Source of the DNA: an uncultured Burkholderiales bacterium
GTDB taxonomy: Bacteria; Pseudomonadota; Gammaproteobacteria; Burkholderiales; Burkholderiaceae_A
Reading direction: 5' to 3'
DNA: 62,817 nt
Assembly: GCA_937864175.1 (NCBI GenBank)
Contig: CALMJH010000075.1
Location: 1 to 62,817 of the forward strand
Position 1 is the first letter of the stretch, and every line of letters begins with the position of its first letter. Below, one piece after another: positions 25,255-35,813 of the stretch. The notes beneath the pieces were generated by a model. That model made no database searches and was not told where the DNA came from. It saw nothing but the letters and a program-made list of their open reading frames with translations. Position numbers and translations under genes: made by a program.

Positions 25255-25868
25255 TTGAGCACGGCAAACGTCCGTGGATGGCTGCCCCCATTCATGGCGG
25301 GTGCGGTGACATAGCGGCCTGCCACCGTGAACCGGGGAACACTGTCAACCTCGTGGGACTGCATCATCTCGGTGGCCCGTCGCATGGCTGCCGAGACTCG
25401 ATTGGAATTCCAGGCGGACTCAAACCGTTTTGTGTCAAGGCCCTCGTCCTTGGCCCAGGCCAAGACCGCCTGTGGGGTCGCCAGCGGGTTGCGCTCGACA
25501 TGAATGGCCTCGAAGACTCGGGGGCTGAGTCGATCGTCAAGTCCCAGCTCTAGCAGCGTGAAATAGAGCTGCTGTTGGACCGTGCCGCGAAAGGCGACAT
25601 GGGAGCGTCTAAAGACCACGTGAGGTGGCAAGGTCTTCTTCCACTGCAGCAAGGCGGGCTCTAGGCCATAGCAATGTCCACAGGCATACCAGAAAAATTC
25701 GACGACCTCGACCTGTCCAGCAGCCACCCCTGTGGGCTGAGGCTTGGCCAGTTGATGATAGTCGATGCCATCATCGAAAACGGGGTTGGCCCAGAGGGCC
25801 GATGGCAAAACAGCACCGGCCAAAACCACGGCACCGGCCTGTCGACGGGAGGCTGAAAAAGATTTCAT
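25200..25868 (-). CDS. dsbA: DsbA-like periplasmic thiol:disulfide interchange protein
   Basis: A 222-residue secreted protein (signal peptide about 1-27). The thioredoxin-fold active site is C63-G-H-C66 within FFWYACGHCY, with the cis-proline in VDSVPRFTV. Most DsbA proteins have CPHC; CGHC resembles eukaryotic PDI and can shift redox potential. The order argS-SPOR-dsbA is standard in Burkholderiales. Its 3' end overlaps rsmI by 55 bases. Confidence 0.9.
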   Translation of the reverse strand: MKSFSASRRQAGAVVLAGAVLPSALWANPVFDDGIDYHQLAKPQPTGVAAGQVEVVEFFWYACGHCYGLEPALLQWKKTLPPHVVFRRSHVAFRGTVQQQLYFTLLELGLDDRLSPRVFEAIHVERNPLATPQAVLAWAKDEGLDTKRFESAWNSNRVSAAMRRATEMMQSHEVDSVPRFTVAGRYVTAPAMNGGSHPRTFAVLNHLVDLARRPGPKASSKS

Positions 25869-25922
25869 CAGAGGACCTTTAGCGAGTAGGGGCTCAAAAA
25901 ACCAGGTCGCTTAACGGGCGGC

Positions 25923-26468
25923 CTAGGACTTGCCAGCCGAAGGCAACACGCGAACCACGGTCGCCTCCAGACCATTGTCTGACAAGGAGGTCTTGGAGCG
26001 GTTCAATTCATCAAAACTTGCAAAGGGGCCCAGGCGGACGCGATAGAAGACCGTACCCTCCCGACGGATCTCGGAGATGGCGGCCTCATAGCCCAGGATA
26101 GCCAGACGGGCCCGCATCTGATCGGCCTCGGAGGACGACTGGAAGGCGGCCACCTGCAAGAAATAGCTGGTGCCAGCAGGCTCCGGGCCCTGAGCATCAG
26201 CCGGGCCAGGAGACGACTCATCCACGCCCAACAGTTCTTTGGCCACAGCCAGGGCCTTGTCCGACTCCGTATCGGGCTTGGCCGCTGGCTTGTTGCCCAG
26301 TGCGGGCGCCTTGCGAAGCCCCTTGTCGACAAAAGGCAACGGAGACTGGGTGATGTAGAGGGCTACGGCCCCGGCAAGCAGCAGGCCTGCAGCCATTCCG
26401 GCTGCAAAACTCATAAAACTGCCGCCACCGGATCGGCTGGCTTTGGAGCGAGTGGGGGAGGTGGTCAT
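25923..26468 (-). CDS. SPOR-domain membrane protein
   Basis: A 181-residue protein with a cytoplasmic basic N-terminus, one membrane span (about 19-41), a Pro/Lys linker and a C-terminal SPOR domain (YFLQVAAFQSSSEADQMRARL, then YRVRLGPFASFDELNR). SPOR domains bind denuded septal peptidoglycan, so a role near the division site is likely. It follows argS by 18 bases. Confidence 0.88.
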   Translation of the reverse strand: MTTSPTRSKASRSGGGSFMSFAAGMAAGLLLAGAVALYITQSPLPFVDKGLRKAPALGNKPAAKPDTESDKALAVAKELLGVDESSPGPADAQGPEPAGTSYFLQVAAFQSSSEADQMRARLAILGYEAAISEIRREGTVFYRVRLGPFASFDELNRSKTSLSDNGLEATVVRVLPSAGKS

Positions 26469-26486
26469 AGCTGGGAGTGTACGGCT

Positions 26487-28277
26487 CTACATTCGTTCTG
26501 GCGCGCTCACGCCAAGGATTTTTAGGGCCGATCGCATCAGGCCAGCCGTGGCCAGCAGAAGCAGCAGACGGGCCTCTCGGACCAGGCTCTCCTCGACGAG
26601 GATTCGTTGGGCGTTGTAGAAGCTGTGCAGGTCTGCTGCCAAATCCCGCAGGTAGTAGGCCAAGGCATGGGGTGCCAAGTCCGCAGCCGCCTGGGACAAC
26701 AGCGCCGGGTAGTCTGCAAGGCGGGCCAGCAAGGCGGCTTCCCGAGGGTCCGACAACATCGCTAGGCGCTGGTCCCGGTCAGCGGTCGGCAGGTCCCGGG
26801 CCCAGTCCAGGCCCTGTGCCAACGTCCAGCCAGCCTGATTCAAGACACTACAAATCCGGGCATGGGCGTACTGTATGTAGTAGACCGGATTCTCATCCGA
26901 CCGCGAGAGTGCCAAGTCAACATCGAAGACAAACTCGGAGTCGGCCTTTCGTGAGATAAGAAAAAAGCGGACAGCATCACGGCCCTTCTGCTCGTCGAGC
27001 CCCTGGGTCTGGCCGGCCTCGTCTCGAACCTCGCCCGACCAGTGGATGAGATCACGCAGGGTGACATAGCTGCCGGCCCGCTTGGAAATTTTGACCTCCT
27101 GGCCGGCTCGCATCACGGTGACCATCTTGTGCAAAATGTAGTCGGGGTAGCCCTGGGGCACGCCCACCTCCAAGGCCTGCAGGCCCGCCCGAACCCGCGC
27201 AATCGTGCCATGGTGGTCTGAGCCCTGGATATTGATGGCCTTTGCAAACCCTCGCTTAAATTTCTGCTCGTGGTAGGCGATGTCGGGCACAAAGTAGGTG
27301 TAGCCCCCCTCAGACTTGCGCATCACGCGGTCTTTGTCGTCGCCGTAGTCGGTGGACCGCAGCCAGAGGGCGCCCTCGCTCTCGTAGGCCGAACCATTGG
27401 CCACCAGGCGACTCACCACAGACTCGACATGGCCCTCGGTGTAGAGGGCTGACTCCAGACTGAACTGATCGAATCGAACCCCAAAGGCCTTGAGGTCGAG
27501 GTCTTGCTCATGCCTGAGGCTCATGACCGCAAACTGACGAATGGCCTCGAGGTCGTTGGGGTCGGCCTTGCCGACCACCGGCAGACCGTCGGCCGCCTGG
27601 ACAGTCTCCCCCCGAAGATAAGCCTGGGCAATGTCCAGGATGTACTGACCCCGATAGCCATCGGCTGGGAAAGCCGGATCCTCGGGAAGCAGTCCCCTGG
27701 CGCGGGCCTGGACCGACAGGGCCAGGTTCTGAATCTGCGCCCCCGCGTCGTTGTAATAAAACTCTCGATGAACCCGCCAGCCCTGACTGCTCAAGAGACT
27801 AGCCAGGACATCTCCAAGGGCCGCCTGTCGGCCATGGCCCACATGCAGGGGCCCTGTGGGATTTGCCGAGACAAACTCCAAGAGCACTGAGCGCGACGGA
27901 TCAGCGGGCTGATGGCCAAAGGCCTGCGGGTCAGCCAGAATTTCCGCCACCACTGCCGCCTTGGCCGACTGAGAAAGCCGAAGATTCAAAAAGCCTGGGC
28001 CCGCCACCTCGGCCCGATCCAGCAGGGCCAGCTGGTCGAGCTGACTAAGGGCCTCGGAGAGTTGCTGGGCAATGGCCGCGGGCGACAGGCCAAGTGGCTT
28101 GGCCAGCCGCAGGGCAATACCCGTCGCCAGGTCGCCATGGTCGGCTTGCTTGGGTCTTTGCAGGCTTGCCGCAACATCGGCCAGACTTACAGGCGCTGCA
28201 AGTCCCTTGGCCTGGGCCATTGTGTCAATGGCCATGAGGAGTCGTTCAGTGATGTAGTGGCGCTGGTGGGCGAGCAT
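26487..28277 (-). CDS. argS: Arginyl-tRNA synthetase
   Basis: A 596-residue class I synthetase. The HIGH-type motif is HVGHG (about residue 145, in [14 protein letters not shown]), the KMSK-like loop is KISKRAG, and the anticodon-binding DALR domain with YIQYAHAR is at the C-terminus. The product charges tRNA-Arg. A tRNA-Arg(CCG) gene lies 31 bases upstream on the same strand, so enzyme and substrate may share a transcript. Confidence 0.96.
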   Translation of the reverse strand: MLAHQRHYITERLLMAIDTMAQAKGLAAPVSLADVAASLQRPKQADHGDLATGIALRLAKPLGLSPAAIAQQLSEALSQLDQLALLDRAEVAGPGFLNLRLSQSAKAAVVAEILADPQAFGHQPADPSRSVLLEFVSANPTGPLHVGHGRQAALGDVLASLLSSQGWRVHREFYYNDAGAQIQNLALSVQARARGLLPEDPAFPADGYRGQYILDIAQAYLRGETVQAADGLPVVGKADPNDLEAIRQFAVMSLRHEQDLDLKAFGVRFDQFSLESALYTEGHVESVVSRLVANGSAYESEGALWLRSTDYGDDKDRVMRKSEGGYTYFVPDIAYHEQKFKRGFAKAINIQGSDHHGTIARVRAGLQALEVGVPQGYPDYILHKMVTVMRAGQEVKISKRAGSYVTLRDLIHWSGEVRDEAGQTQGLDEQKGRDAVRFFLISRKADSEFVFDVDLALSRSDENPVYYIQYAHARICSVLNQAGWTLAQGLDWARDLPTADRDQRLAMLSDPREAALLARLADYPALLSQAAADLAPHALAYYLRDLAADLHSFYNAQRILVEESLVREARLLLLLATAGLMRSALKILGVSAPERM

Positions 28278-28308
28278 GCGGAAGGCTGGGAGTGGCGGTC
28301 AAAGAATC

Positions 28309-28384
28309 TGGCGCGTCTGGCAGGAATCGAACCTGCGACCCTTGGCTTCGGAGGCCAATACTCTATCCACTGAGCTACAGACGC
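28309..28384 (-). tRNA. tRNA-Arg (anticodon CCG)
   Basis: On the minus strand a full cloverleaf can be drawn: acceptor stem GCGTCTG/CAGACGC, D arm GCTCAGTGGATAGAGTA, anticodon stem TTGGC/GCCAA with loop CTCCGAA (anticodon CCG, reading CGG), T arm GCAGGTTCGATTCCTGC. The discriminator is G and CCA is encoded (28309-28311). It lies just upstream of argS in the same direction. Confidence 0.95.
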
Positions 28385-28409
28385 GAGGGCAAGCGAGCCC
28401 TCTATAATA
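28385..28409 (-). promoter_or_regulatory. -10 element and leader hairpin before tRNA-Arg
   Basis: TATTAT (28404-28409, minus strand) is a good -10 for the tRNA; I see no convincing -35. Between it and the tRNA 5' end, GAGGGC (28385-28390) and GCCCTC (28397-28402) form a perfect 6-bp inverted repeat, which would fold as a leader hairpin on the tRNA precursor. The complementary TATAAT (28403-28408) reads toward the cytochrome gene, but its -35 would fall in the tRNA. Confidence 0.45.
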
Positions 28410-28446
28410 CGCGGATCAACCACAATCTTTTGGAATAAAGGCGCCT

Positions 28447-28953
28447 ATGAGCGGACACGAGAGCCCCATCAAGACCCCCAAACAACTTATCGCGGCCATT
28501 GTCCTGGGCTTTCTCATTCCCATCGCGGTCATCGTCCTGCTCGTCAAATACGTGGGCGCTGACACCAAACCGGGCGCCGGCAGCAATGCCTTCAGCCCCG
28601 AGGCCACTGCCGAGCGCATCATGCCCATTGGTCGCGTCTCCACCGAACCCCCCAGCGGCAGCGCCGCAGCAGTGACTGCGGCCGCAGGCGCCGGGCCCAA
28701 AAAGCCGGCCGGCGGTGATCAGGTCTACAAGGCCCAATGCGCGGCCTGCCATGCAGCCGGCGTGCTCGGCGCCCCCAAGTTTGGGGACAAGGCCGCCTGG
28801 GCCCCCAGAATCAGCAAAGGCTACCAGGCTCTGCTCACCTCCTCCCTGAAGGGGAAGGGCGCCATGGGCGCTCAAGGCGGTGGGAAGTACTCCGATGAGG
28901 AGATCGGTGCGGCGGTCAAACACATGGCCAACAGCGCCGGCGCCTCCTTCTAA
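28447..28953 (+). CDS. Membrane-anchored cytochrome c5-like protein
   Basis: A 168-residue monohaem cytochrome c. One N-terminal membrane span (about 13-35) is followed by an Ala/Gly/Pro-rich linker and a C-terminal haem domain with CAACH (Cys98, Cys101, His102); the Met in GKGAMGAQGG (near 142) is the probable sixth ligand. Likely role: periplasmic electron carrier to a terminal oxidase. AAAGG ten bases before the ATG supports the start. The next gene, coq7, starts 17 bases later. Confidence 0.88.
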   Translation: MSGHESPIKTPKQLIAAIVLGFLIPIAVIVLLVKYVGADTKPGAGSNAFSPEATAERIMPIGRVSTEPPSGSAAAVTAAAGAGPKKPAGGDQVYKAQCAACHAAGVLGAPKFGDKAAWAPRISKGYQALLTSSLKGKGAMGAQGGGKYSDEEIGAAVKHMANSAGASF

Positions 28954-28970
28954 ACAAGGGGCAGCGCCTG

Positions 28971-29606
28971 ATGGCCTGGTCGACAACCGATCGGCTCTTC
29001 GCAGCCCTGGACAATGCCCTCAAGACCCTGACGGTCAAGCCCCTCGGAACCGGCAGGCCAACGCCAGGCCACAACCTGCCTGAGCCTGAGCTCGATGATC
29101 AGGCCCGGCGGCAGGTGGTCGGGCTGATGCGTGTCAACCATGCGGGAGAGATTGCGGCCCAGGCCCTCTACCAGGGCCAGGCACTTGCTGCGCGGCGGCC
29201 GGAGCTTTATAGCCTGCTGCTTGCCGCAGGCCGCGAAGAGGCCGACCACCTCCGATGGACTCAAGAGCGGCTGGCCGAGCTCAATGCAAAGCCCAGCCTG
29301 CTCGCACCCCTCTGGTATGCCGGTGCGTTTTCTCTAGGGCTCGCGGCGGCCAGACTCGGCGATGGACTCTCGCTAGGATTTTTGTCCGAGACCGAAAAAC
29401 AAGTAGAGGCCCACCTGCGGTCTCATCAAGACCGTCTGCCCGAGGCAGACCAGAAATCGCGAGCCATCATCGACCAAATGATGAAAGACGAGGTCGCCCA
29501 CGGCCAGACAGCACGTGACCATGGAGGGCGGCCCCTACCGGGCTGGGCGCAGTCGGCGATGCGAGGCAGTGCCAAAGTCATGACGCAGACCGCCTACTGG
29601 ATTTAA
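28971..29606 (+). CDS. coq7: Di-iron ubiquinone hydroxylase Coq7
   Basis: A 211-residue membrane-associated di-iron monooxygenase that hydroxylates demethoxyubiquinol in ubiquinone synthesis. The carboxylate/histidine ligands are visible in RVNHAGEIAAQALY, REEADHL, ETEKQVEAHL and MMKDEVAHG. Its use instead of UbiF is typical of Burkholderiales. It follows the cytochrome gene and converges on priA. Confidence 0.94.
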   Translation: MAWSTTDRLFAALDNALKTLTVKPLGTGRPTPGHNLPEPELDDQARRQVVGLMRVNHAGEIAAQALYQGQALAARRPELYSLLLAAGREEADHLRWTQERLAELNAKPSLLAPLWYAGAFSLGLAAARLGDGLSLGFLSETEKQVEAHLRSHQDRLPEADQKSRAIIDQMMKDEVAHGQTARDHGGRPLPGWAQSAMRGSAKVMTQTAYWI

Positions 29607-29614
29607 GGCCTGCC

Positions 29615-31711
29615 TCAACAAAACTGCAGCGGGTCTACCTCAACCTGCGCATCGAGTCCGCGATTCTGAGCAGCCCAGGCCTCTGCCTGAGCCAGCAAGG
29701 CATGCAAGAGCCGCCGATTACTCGACTCCAGAAAAACCTGCCATCGGCTGCGATTGGCCTGCCGCGCCGGGTAACGCGGAACGGGCGCATAGACCACCGC
29801 CTGATCTTTCAACTCGCCCTGGCCCGCGAGCCACTGCCGAAGGTGCTGCGTGAGTTCGCGACCTCGCTCCTCGGCCAGCCGCTCCTCTCGATGGCTAAAT
29901 CGCACGGCAGCCAGATGGCCATAAGGGGGCAGCCCGGCCGCAGCCCGCTCGGACAGTAGTCCCTGCCAGACCGAGGAGAGGGTCTGCGCATCCCCCGCCA
30001 CCAGCGCCTTCAGGATGGGATGCGTCGGATAGCGGGTCTGAATCAGGACCTGGCCGGGGTCGCCGTGTTGGGCATGCCGACCCGCCCGCCCAGAGACTTG
30101 CAAGAGATTGGCAAACAGCCACTCGGGTGCACGAAAATCTGGGTTGTAGAGTTGCTGATCCGCGTCGACCACCACCACGAGGGACAGGGCAGGAAAGTCA
30201 TGGCCCTTGGCCACCATCTGAGTACCCACCACCAAGTCCACCTCACCACGAGCCACCAGATCGAGTGCCTCACCCAGGTGTCGAGAAGAGCCAATGGCAT
30301 CCCGGTCTAACCTCAGCAAGCGGGCCTCTGGAAACCGATCCGAGAGGGCCTGCTCAAGCCGCTGCGAACCTCGGCCCTGTGGTTCAAGCTCCGGCGCACC
30401 GCAGTCTGGGCAGGCCCGAGGAATCGCCGTGACCAGTCCACAGTGGTGACAGATGGCTCGCCAACGGCCCTCGTGTTTGTGGAGCACGGCAGGAACCCCG
30501 CAGGCCTGACAGGTCTGCTGCCAGCCACAGGCCGAGCAGGCCAGCACGGGCGCCCAGCCTCTTCGGTTGACATAGACCAAGGCCTGCCGACCCTGCGCGA
30601 AGGTCTGCTCAAGAGCTCTCCAGGCCGTTGGTGTCAGGCCCTCCTGGGCCGGCTCACTGATGGTGTCGATCAGCCGAACCTGGGCCCGCTGAGCCCCTGT
30701 GGCCCGCTGATGCATCTGCGCGATGCGATAGCGGCCACGAGCGGCCTGGGCCCTGGACTCCAGACTTGGGGTCGCGCTGCCAAGGACCAGCCGAAGGCGT
30801 CGTTGGTTGGCCAGCCAGACTGCGAGGTCTCTTGCTGAGTATCGAATGCCCTCTTGTTGTTTGTAGGAGGTGTCGTGTTCCTCATCCACGATGATCAGTT
30901 CGAGGTGAGGCATCGGACAGAGAACCGCCGTCCGAGTCCCCACGACAATGCGGACCCTCCCAAGTGCGGCCTGCAACCACGCCTGGGCCCGGGCCTGATC
31001 GGCGAGACCGCTGTGCAGAGCCACCATGGCCAGACCCGGAAAGGCCCGCTCGAGTCGCGCCAGCAAGGCAGGTGTCAGGCCAATCTCCGGCACCAAAAAC
31101 AAGACCTGGCCCACCGTGGACCGCGCGAGTTGTGTCCGCATCGCCTCGATGTAGACCTGTGTCTTGCCAGAGCCGGTCACGCCCTCCAGAAGCACGGGCT
31201 GGTCTGTTGTTTCAAACAGCCTGATGGCGGCTTGCTGCTCGGCCGTGAGAACTGGCGCATCGGCCTTGGCCGGGTCCACCGGCTGATGCTGGTCTGAGGC
31301 CGGCCTGGACAGGCGTCCCAGCAATCGCTCAAGCCGTGAGGGTCCTGGCCCGGCCTTGCGTTTAGAGGGCTGATGGACGGCGGGCTGTCGAAGCCAAGTG
31401 GGCACTGCGGTCGCCACCACGGGGCCTAGGCCCCGTCGGTAGTAGCTCGCCACGAACTGATAAAAGGCCAAATCGGCGGCCCCAAGCCTTGGCAGGTGAA
31501 CACAGACCATCAGGATCTCTCGCAAGGCCACGCCCTGCGGAGGGGCCTCTGGCCCCAAGACCAGACCCAGCAAGACGCGGGGACCAACGGGGACCAAGAC
31601 CCAATCGCCCACCTCGATTGCCGGCTGCGGATCCTTCGGTCCCGCGTAACTTAGCTGGCCCACGGGGGTGTCCACGGCCACCGCCCAGCAAGTCTGCGGC
31701 TGCTCGGCCAT
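29615..31711 (-). CDS. priA: Primosomal replication restart helicase PriA
   Basis: A roughly 698-residue 3'-5' helicase that reloads the replisome at stalled forks. Walker A is GVTGSGKT, the DEAH-type box is VDEEHD, and the zinc-binding cysteines lie in CSACGWQQTCQACG, CHHCG and CPDCG. I placed the start at ATG 31711 (MAEQPQTCWAVAV), where family similarity begins; the in-frame ATG at 31777 adds 22 residues without similarity. It is the last gene of the minus-strand run but has a 252-base spacer and a terminator before it, so it probably has its own promoter. Confidence 0.93.
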   Translation of the reverse strand: MAEQPQTCWAVAVDTPVGQLSYAGPKDPQPAIEVGDWVLVPVGPRVLLGLVLGPEAPPQGVALREILMVCVHLPRLGAADLAFYQFVASYYRRGLGPVVATAVPTWLRQPAVHQPSKRKAGPGPSRLERLLGRLSRPASDQHQPVDPAKADAPVLTAEQQAAIRLFETTDQPVLLEGVTGSGKTQVYIEAMRTQLARSTVGQVLFLVPEIGLTPALLARLERAFPGLAMVALHSGLADQARAQAWLQAALGRVRIVVGTRTAVLCPMPHLELIIVDEEHDTSYKQQEGIRYSARDLAVWLANQRRLRLVLGSATPSLESRAQAARGRYRIAQMHQRATGAQRAQVRLIDTISEPAQEGLTPTAWRALEQTFAQGRQALVYVNRRGWAPVLACSACGWQQTCQACGVPAVLHKHEGRWRAICHHCGLVTAIPRACPDCGAPELEPQGRGSQRLEQALSDRFPEARLLRLDRDAIGSSRHLGEALDLVARGEVDLVVGTQMVAKGHDFPALSLVVVVDADQQLYNPDFRAPEWLFANLLQVSGRAGRHAQHGDPGQVLIQTRYPTHPILKALVAGDAQTLSSVWQGLLSERAAAGLPPYGHLAAVRFSHREERLAEERGRELTQHLRQWLAGQGELKDQAVVYAPVPRYPARQANRSRWQVFLESSNRRLLHALLAQAEAWAAQNRGLDAQVEVDPLQFC

Positions 31712-31931
31712 AGGGTCCGGAGAGGGGCTCAAATAATGGGTTTCCAAGGCTGTGTATAACTCTGTGGGCAAGTTCATCGGCCTGGTGGCGGCCAGGAGCC
31801 ACTCATTGCGCGACGCAGCGGTTTACGTCAAGATGTTTTTTGAGGTTTCCAACAAAAACAAAGGCTTAGGGTTTTTAGTTGAAGAGGGGCTTTAGTCAAA
31901 GACACCAACTCTACGAGTGGCCTGCCTGTGA

Positions 31932-31954
31932 ATAAACGGCCCTCATTGGGGGCC
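31932..31954 (-). terminator. Rho-independent-type terminator after hemE
   Basis: Ten bases past the hemE stop the minus strand reads GGCCC-CCAATGA-GGGCC followed by GTTTATT. The 5-bp GC stem and T-rich tail fit a terminator for the long atp-hemE transcript. The rest of the spacer to priA (31830-31920) is AT-rich and contains a DnaA-box-like TGTGTATAA at 31751-31759, with nothing else I recognise. Confidence 0.55.
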
Positions 31955-31963
31955 TTGAGAAGC

Positions 31964-33025
31964 CTACAGGACCTGCTGGCGGCTGGCCTGGGCGACGGCC
32001 TCAACCAGGGCGGTGACATTGTCCAGTGGGGTGAATTGAGAGATGCCATGGCCCAGGTTAAAGACATGGCCCGCGCCCCGACCAAGCCGACCAAAACTCT
32101 CCACCACCCGCCTGGCCTCCGCCCGAACCTGGTCAGCCGAGCCCAACAAGACTGCCGGGTCGAGGTTGCCCTGAAGGGCCACCTGGTCCCCAACTCGGCT
32201 GCGGGCCTGGGCGAGGTTCACAGTCCAGTCGCAGCCCACGGCATCGCAACCGGTCTGGGCAATGGACTCCAGCCACTGGCCGCCACCTTTGACAAAGACA
32301 ATGGTGGGAATGTCTGGGTGACGGTCTCTGAGGGCCTGGACAATCGCCGCCAGCGACTGCCGCGAAAAGCCATCGAAGTGGGCGTCGGCCAACAAGCCCC
32401 CCCAGCTATCAAACAGCATGATGGCCTGGGCACCGCTTCGAATCTGCATGTCGCAGTAGTCGACCACCAGGCTGGTGAGTCGATCCAAGACCGCCCTCAC
32501 CAAGTCGGGTCGGCTGTAGAGCCATTTGCGAACGCTGAGGAAATCGTCCCCGCTGCTTCCACCTGAGATCATGTAACAGGCGAGCGTCCAGGGGCTTCCA
32601 GAAAATCCGATGAGGGGAACCCGTCCGTCGAGCTCCCGCCGAATAAGGGCCACTGCATCGGCAACGTAGCCCAACGACTCTTGAACCTCCACGGTCGGCA
32701 GGGCAAGGACATCTGCTTCGGATTCAATTTTTTTGTGAAACCGCGGGCCTTCACCCTCTACGAAGTGCAGGCCAAGGCCCAACGCATCCGGAATGGTCAG
32801 AATGTCTGAGAACAAGATGGCCGCATCGAACCCATAGCGGTCGATGGGCTGCAGGGTGACCTCACAGGCCAACTCAGGCGTCTTGCAGAGCGCAAGAAAG
32901 TTGCCAGCCTTCTTTCGGGTGGCATTGTATTCAGGCAGGTAACGACCTGCCTGGCGCATGAGCCAGACCGGGGTTCGCTCCACCGGCTGGCGCCGAAGCG
33001 CCCGCAGGAAGAGGTCGTTTTGCAA
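31964..33025 (-). CDS. hemE: Uroporphyrinogen decarboxylase
   Basis: A 353-residue haem-biosynthesis enzyme that removes four acetate carboxyls from uroporphyrinogen III. Seen: TPVWLMRQAGRYLPEY, LFSDILTIPDALG (catalytic Asp), SGSPWTLACYM and the C-terminal FNLGHGISQFTP. The only in-frame start is TTG 33025, 8 bases after the atpC stop, so it is probably translated from the ATP synthase transcript. No other start codon lies between the atpC stop and this TTG in frame. Confidence 0.94.
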   Translation of the reverse strand: MQNDLFLRALRRQPVERTPVWLMRQAGRYLPEYNATRKKAGNFLALCKTPELACEVTLQPIDRYGFDAAILFSDILTIPDALGLGLHFVEGEGPRFHKKIESEADVLALPTVEVQESLGYVADAVALIRRELDGRVPLIGFSGSPWTLACYMISGGSSGDDFLSVRKWLYSRPDLVRAVLDRLTSLVVDYCDMQIRSGAQAIMLFDSWGGLLADAHFDGFSRQSLAAIVQALRDRHPDIPTIVFVKGGGQWLESIAQTGCDAVGCDWTVNLAQARSRVGDQVALQGNLDPAVLLGSADQVRAEARRVVESFGRLGRGAGHVFNLGHGISQFTPLDNVTALVEAVAQASRQQVL

Positions 33026-33033
33026 TGCCCGAG

Positions 33034-33447
33034 TTATTTCTTGCCTCGAAGCTTGCGAAGCGCAGCCAGCTGGGCAATGGCCTCGGCCAATTCAGCCTGA
33101 GCCGCGGCGTAATTGATGTCGGATGAACGAGTGGCCAGAGTCTCTTCGGCCTTTTTGCGGGCCTCTTCAGCCTTGGCCTCGTCGAGGTCGGTGCCACGAA
33201 TGGCGGTGTCAGCCAGAACGGTCACGGCCTTGGGCTGCACCTCAAGAATGCCACCGGCGACAAAGATCAATTCCTCTTTGCCGTCGGACTGGATACGAAC
33301 CGCACCGGGCCGAATGCGCGTAATCAGGGGTGTATGGCCGGGCAGAATGCCGAGCTCACCGCCCTCACCGGGCAGGGCTACAAAGTCAGCCTGGCCGGAG
33401 TAGACACGCTCCTCTGCACTGACAACATCAACAAGAATCTTTGCCAT
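33034..33447 (-). CDS. atpC: ATP synthase F1 epsilon subunit
   Basis: A 137-residue central-stalk subunit: an N-terminal beta-sandwich ([36 protein letters not shown]) and a C-terminal helical pair ([23 protein letters not shown]) that can inhibit hydrolysis. It follows atpD by 21 bases. Confidence 0.95.
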   Translation of the reverse strand: MAKILVDVVSAEERVYSGQADFVALPGEGGELGILPGHTPLITRIRPGAVRIQSDGKEELIFVAGGILEVQPKAVTVLADTAIRGTDLDEAKAEEARKKAEETLATRSSDINYAAAQAELAEAIAQLAALRKLRGKK

Positions 33448-33468
33448 GGGGCCGATGCCTATAGAGAT

Positions 33469-34911
<1,443 letters not shown>

Positions 34912-34928
34912 TCAACTCGGTGGGCGCC

Positions 34929-35801
34929 TTAGACGGCGGCCGCACCACCAACAATCTCTGACAATTCTTTTGTAATGGCTGCCTGCCGGGCCTTGTTGTA
35001 GGACAGCTGCAGATCGCCGATGAGCTTCTTGGCGTTGTCCGATGCTGCCTTCATGGCCACCATTCGGGCACTCTGCTCACAGGCCATGTTCTCGGCCACC
35101 GACTGGAAAATCACCGACTCGATGTAACGGACCAGAAGATCATTGAGCACGGTCTCCGCATCCGGCTCATAGAGGTAGTCCCAGTCATGGTTCGGATCGA
35201 CGCCATCGTGCAGGCCGCCATCGTCAAGAGGCAGCAGCTTGCGGATAGTGGGCTCCTGCTTCATGGTGTTGATGAAGTCGCTCGAAGCCAGGTAGAGGCC
35301 GTCGATCTCGCCTTTTGAGAAGGCATCGATTTGAACCTTGATCGGCCCAAGCAGTGACTCGAGGCTGGGGCTGTCGCCGAGGTGGGTGGCATGCGAGACG
35401 ATCTTGCCGCCAATCCGATTGAAAAATCCAAAGCCCTTGTTGCCAAAGACCGTGATCTGAATCTCGACGTTCTGACCATTCCAGGCCCGGAGCTGGTTGG
35501 TGACCGCCCTCAGCAGATTGGTGTTCAGGCCTCCACAGAGGCCTTTGTCCGTCGTCACCACCACGAGACCGACCCGACGGAGTTTCTCGCGGGGCTGCAT
35601 GAAGGGATGGGTGTACTCGGGTGTCGCATGGCTGAGGTGCGCGCAGATGGCCCGCACCTTCTCGACATAGGGACGGCCAGCCCGCATGCGCTCCTGGGCC
35701 CGGCGCATCTTGGAGGCCGCCACCATTTCCATGGCTTTGGTGATCTTGCGCGTGTTTTGAACGCTCTTGATCTTGGAACGGATTTCTTTGGAGCCCGGCA
35801 T
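34929..35801 (-). CDS. atpG: ATP synthase F1 gamma subunit
   Basis: A 290-residue rotor shaft. The conserved N-terminal helix ([20 protein letters not shown]), the [16 protein letters not shown] segment and the C-terminal helix ([20 protein letters not shown], ending in EIVGGAAAV) are all present. Confidence 0.96.
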   Translation of the reverse strand: MPGSKEIRSKIKSVQNTRKITKAMEMVAASKMRRAQERMRAGRPYVEKVRAICAHLSHATPEYTHPFMQPREKLRRVGLVVVTTDKGLCGGLNTNLLRAVTNQLRAWNGQNVEIQITVFGNKGFGFFNRIGGKIVSHATHLGDSPSLESLLGPIKVQIDAFSKGEIDGLYLASSDFINTMKQEPTIRKLLPLDDGGLHDGVDPNHDWDYLYEPDAETVLNDLLVRYIESVIFQSVAENMACEQSARMVAMKAASDNAKKLIGDLQLSYNKARQAAITKELSEIVGGAAAV

Positions 35802-35813
35802 GCGGTTTCTTCC

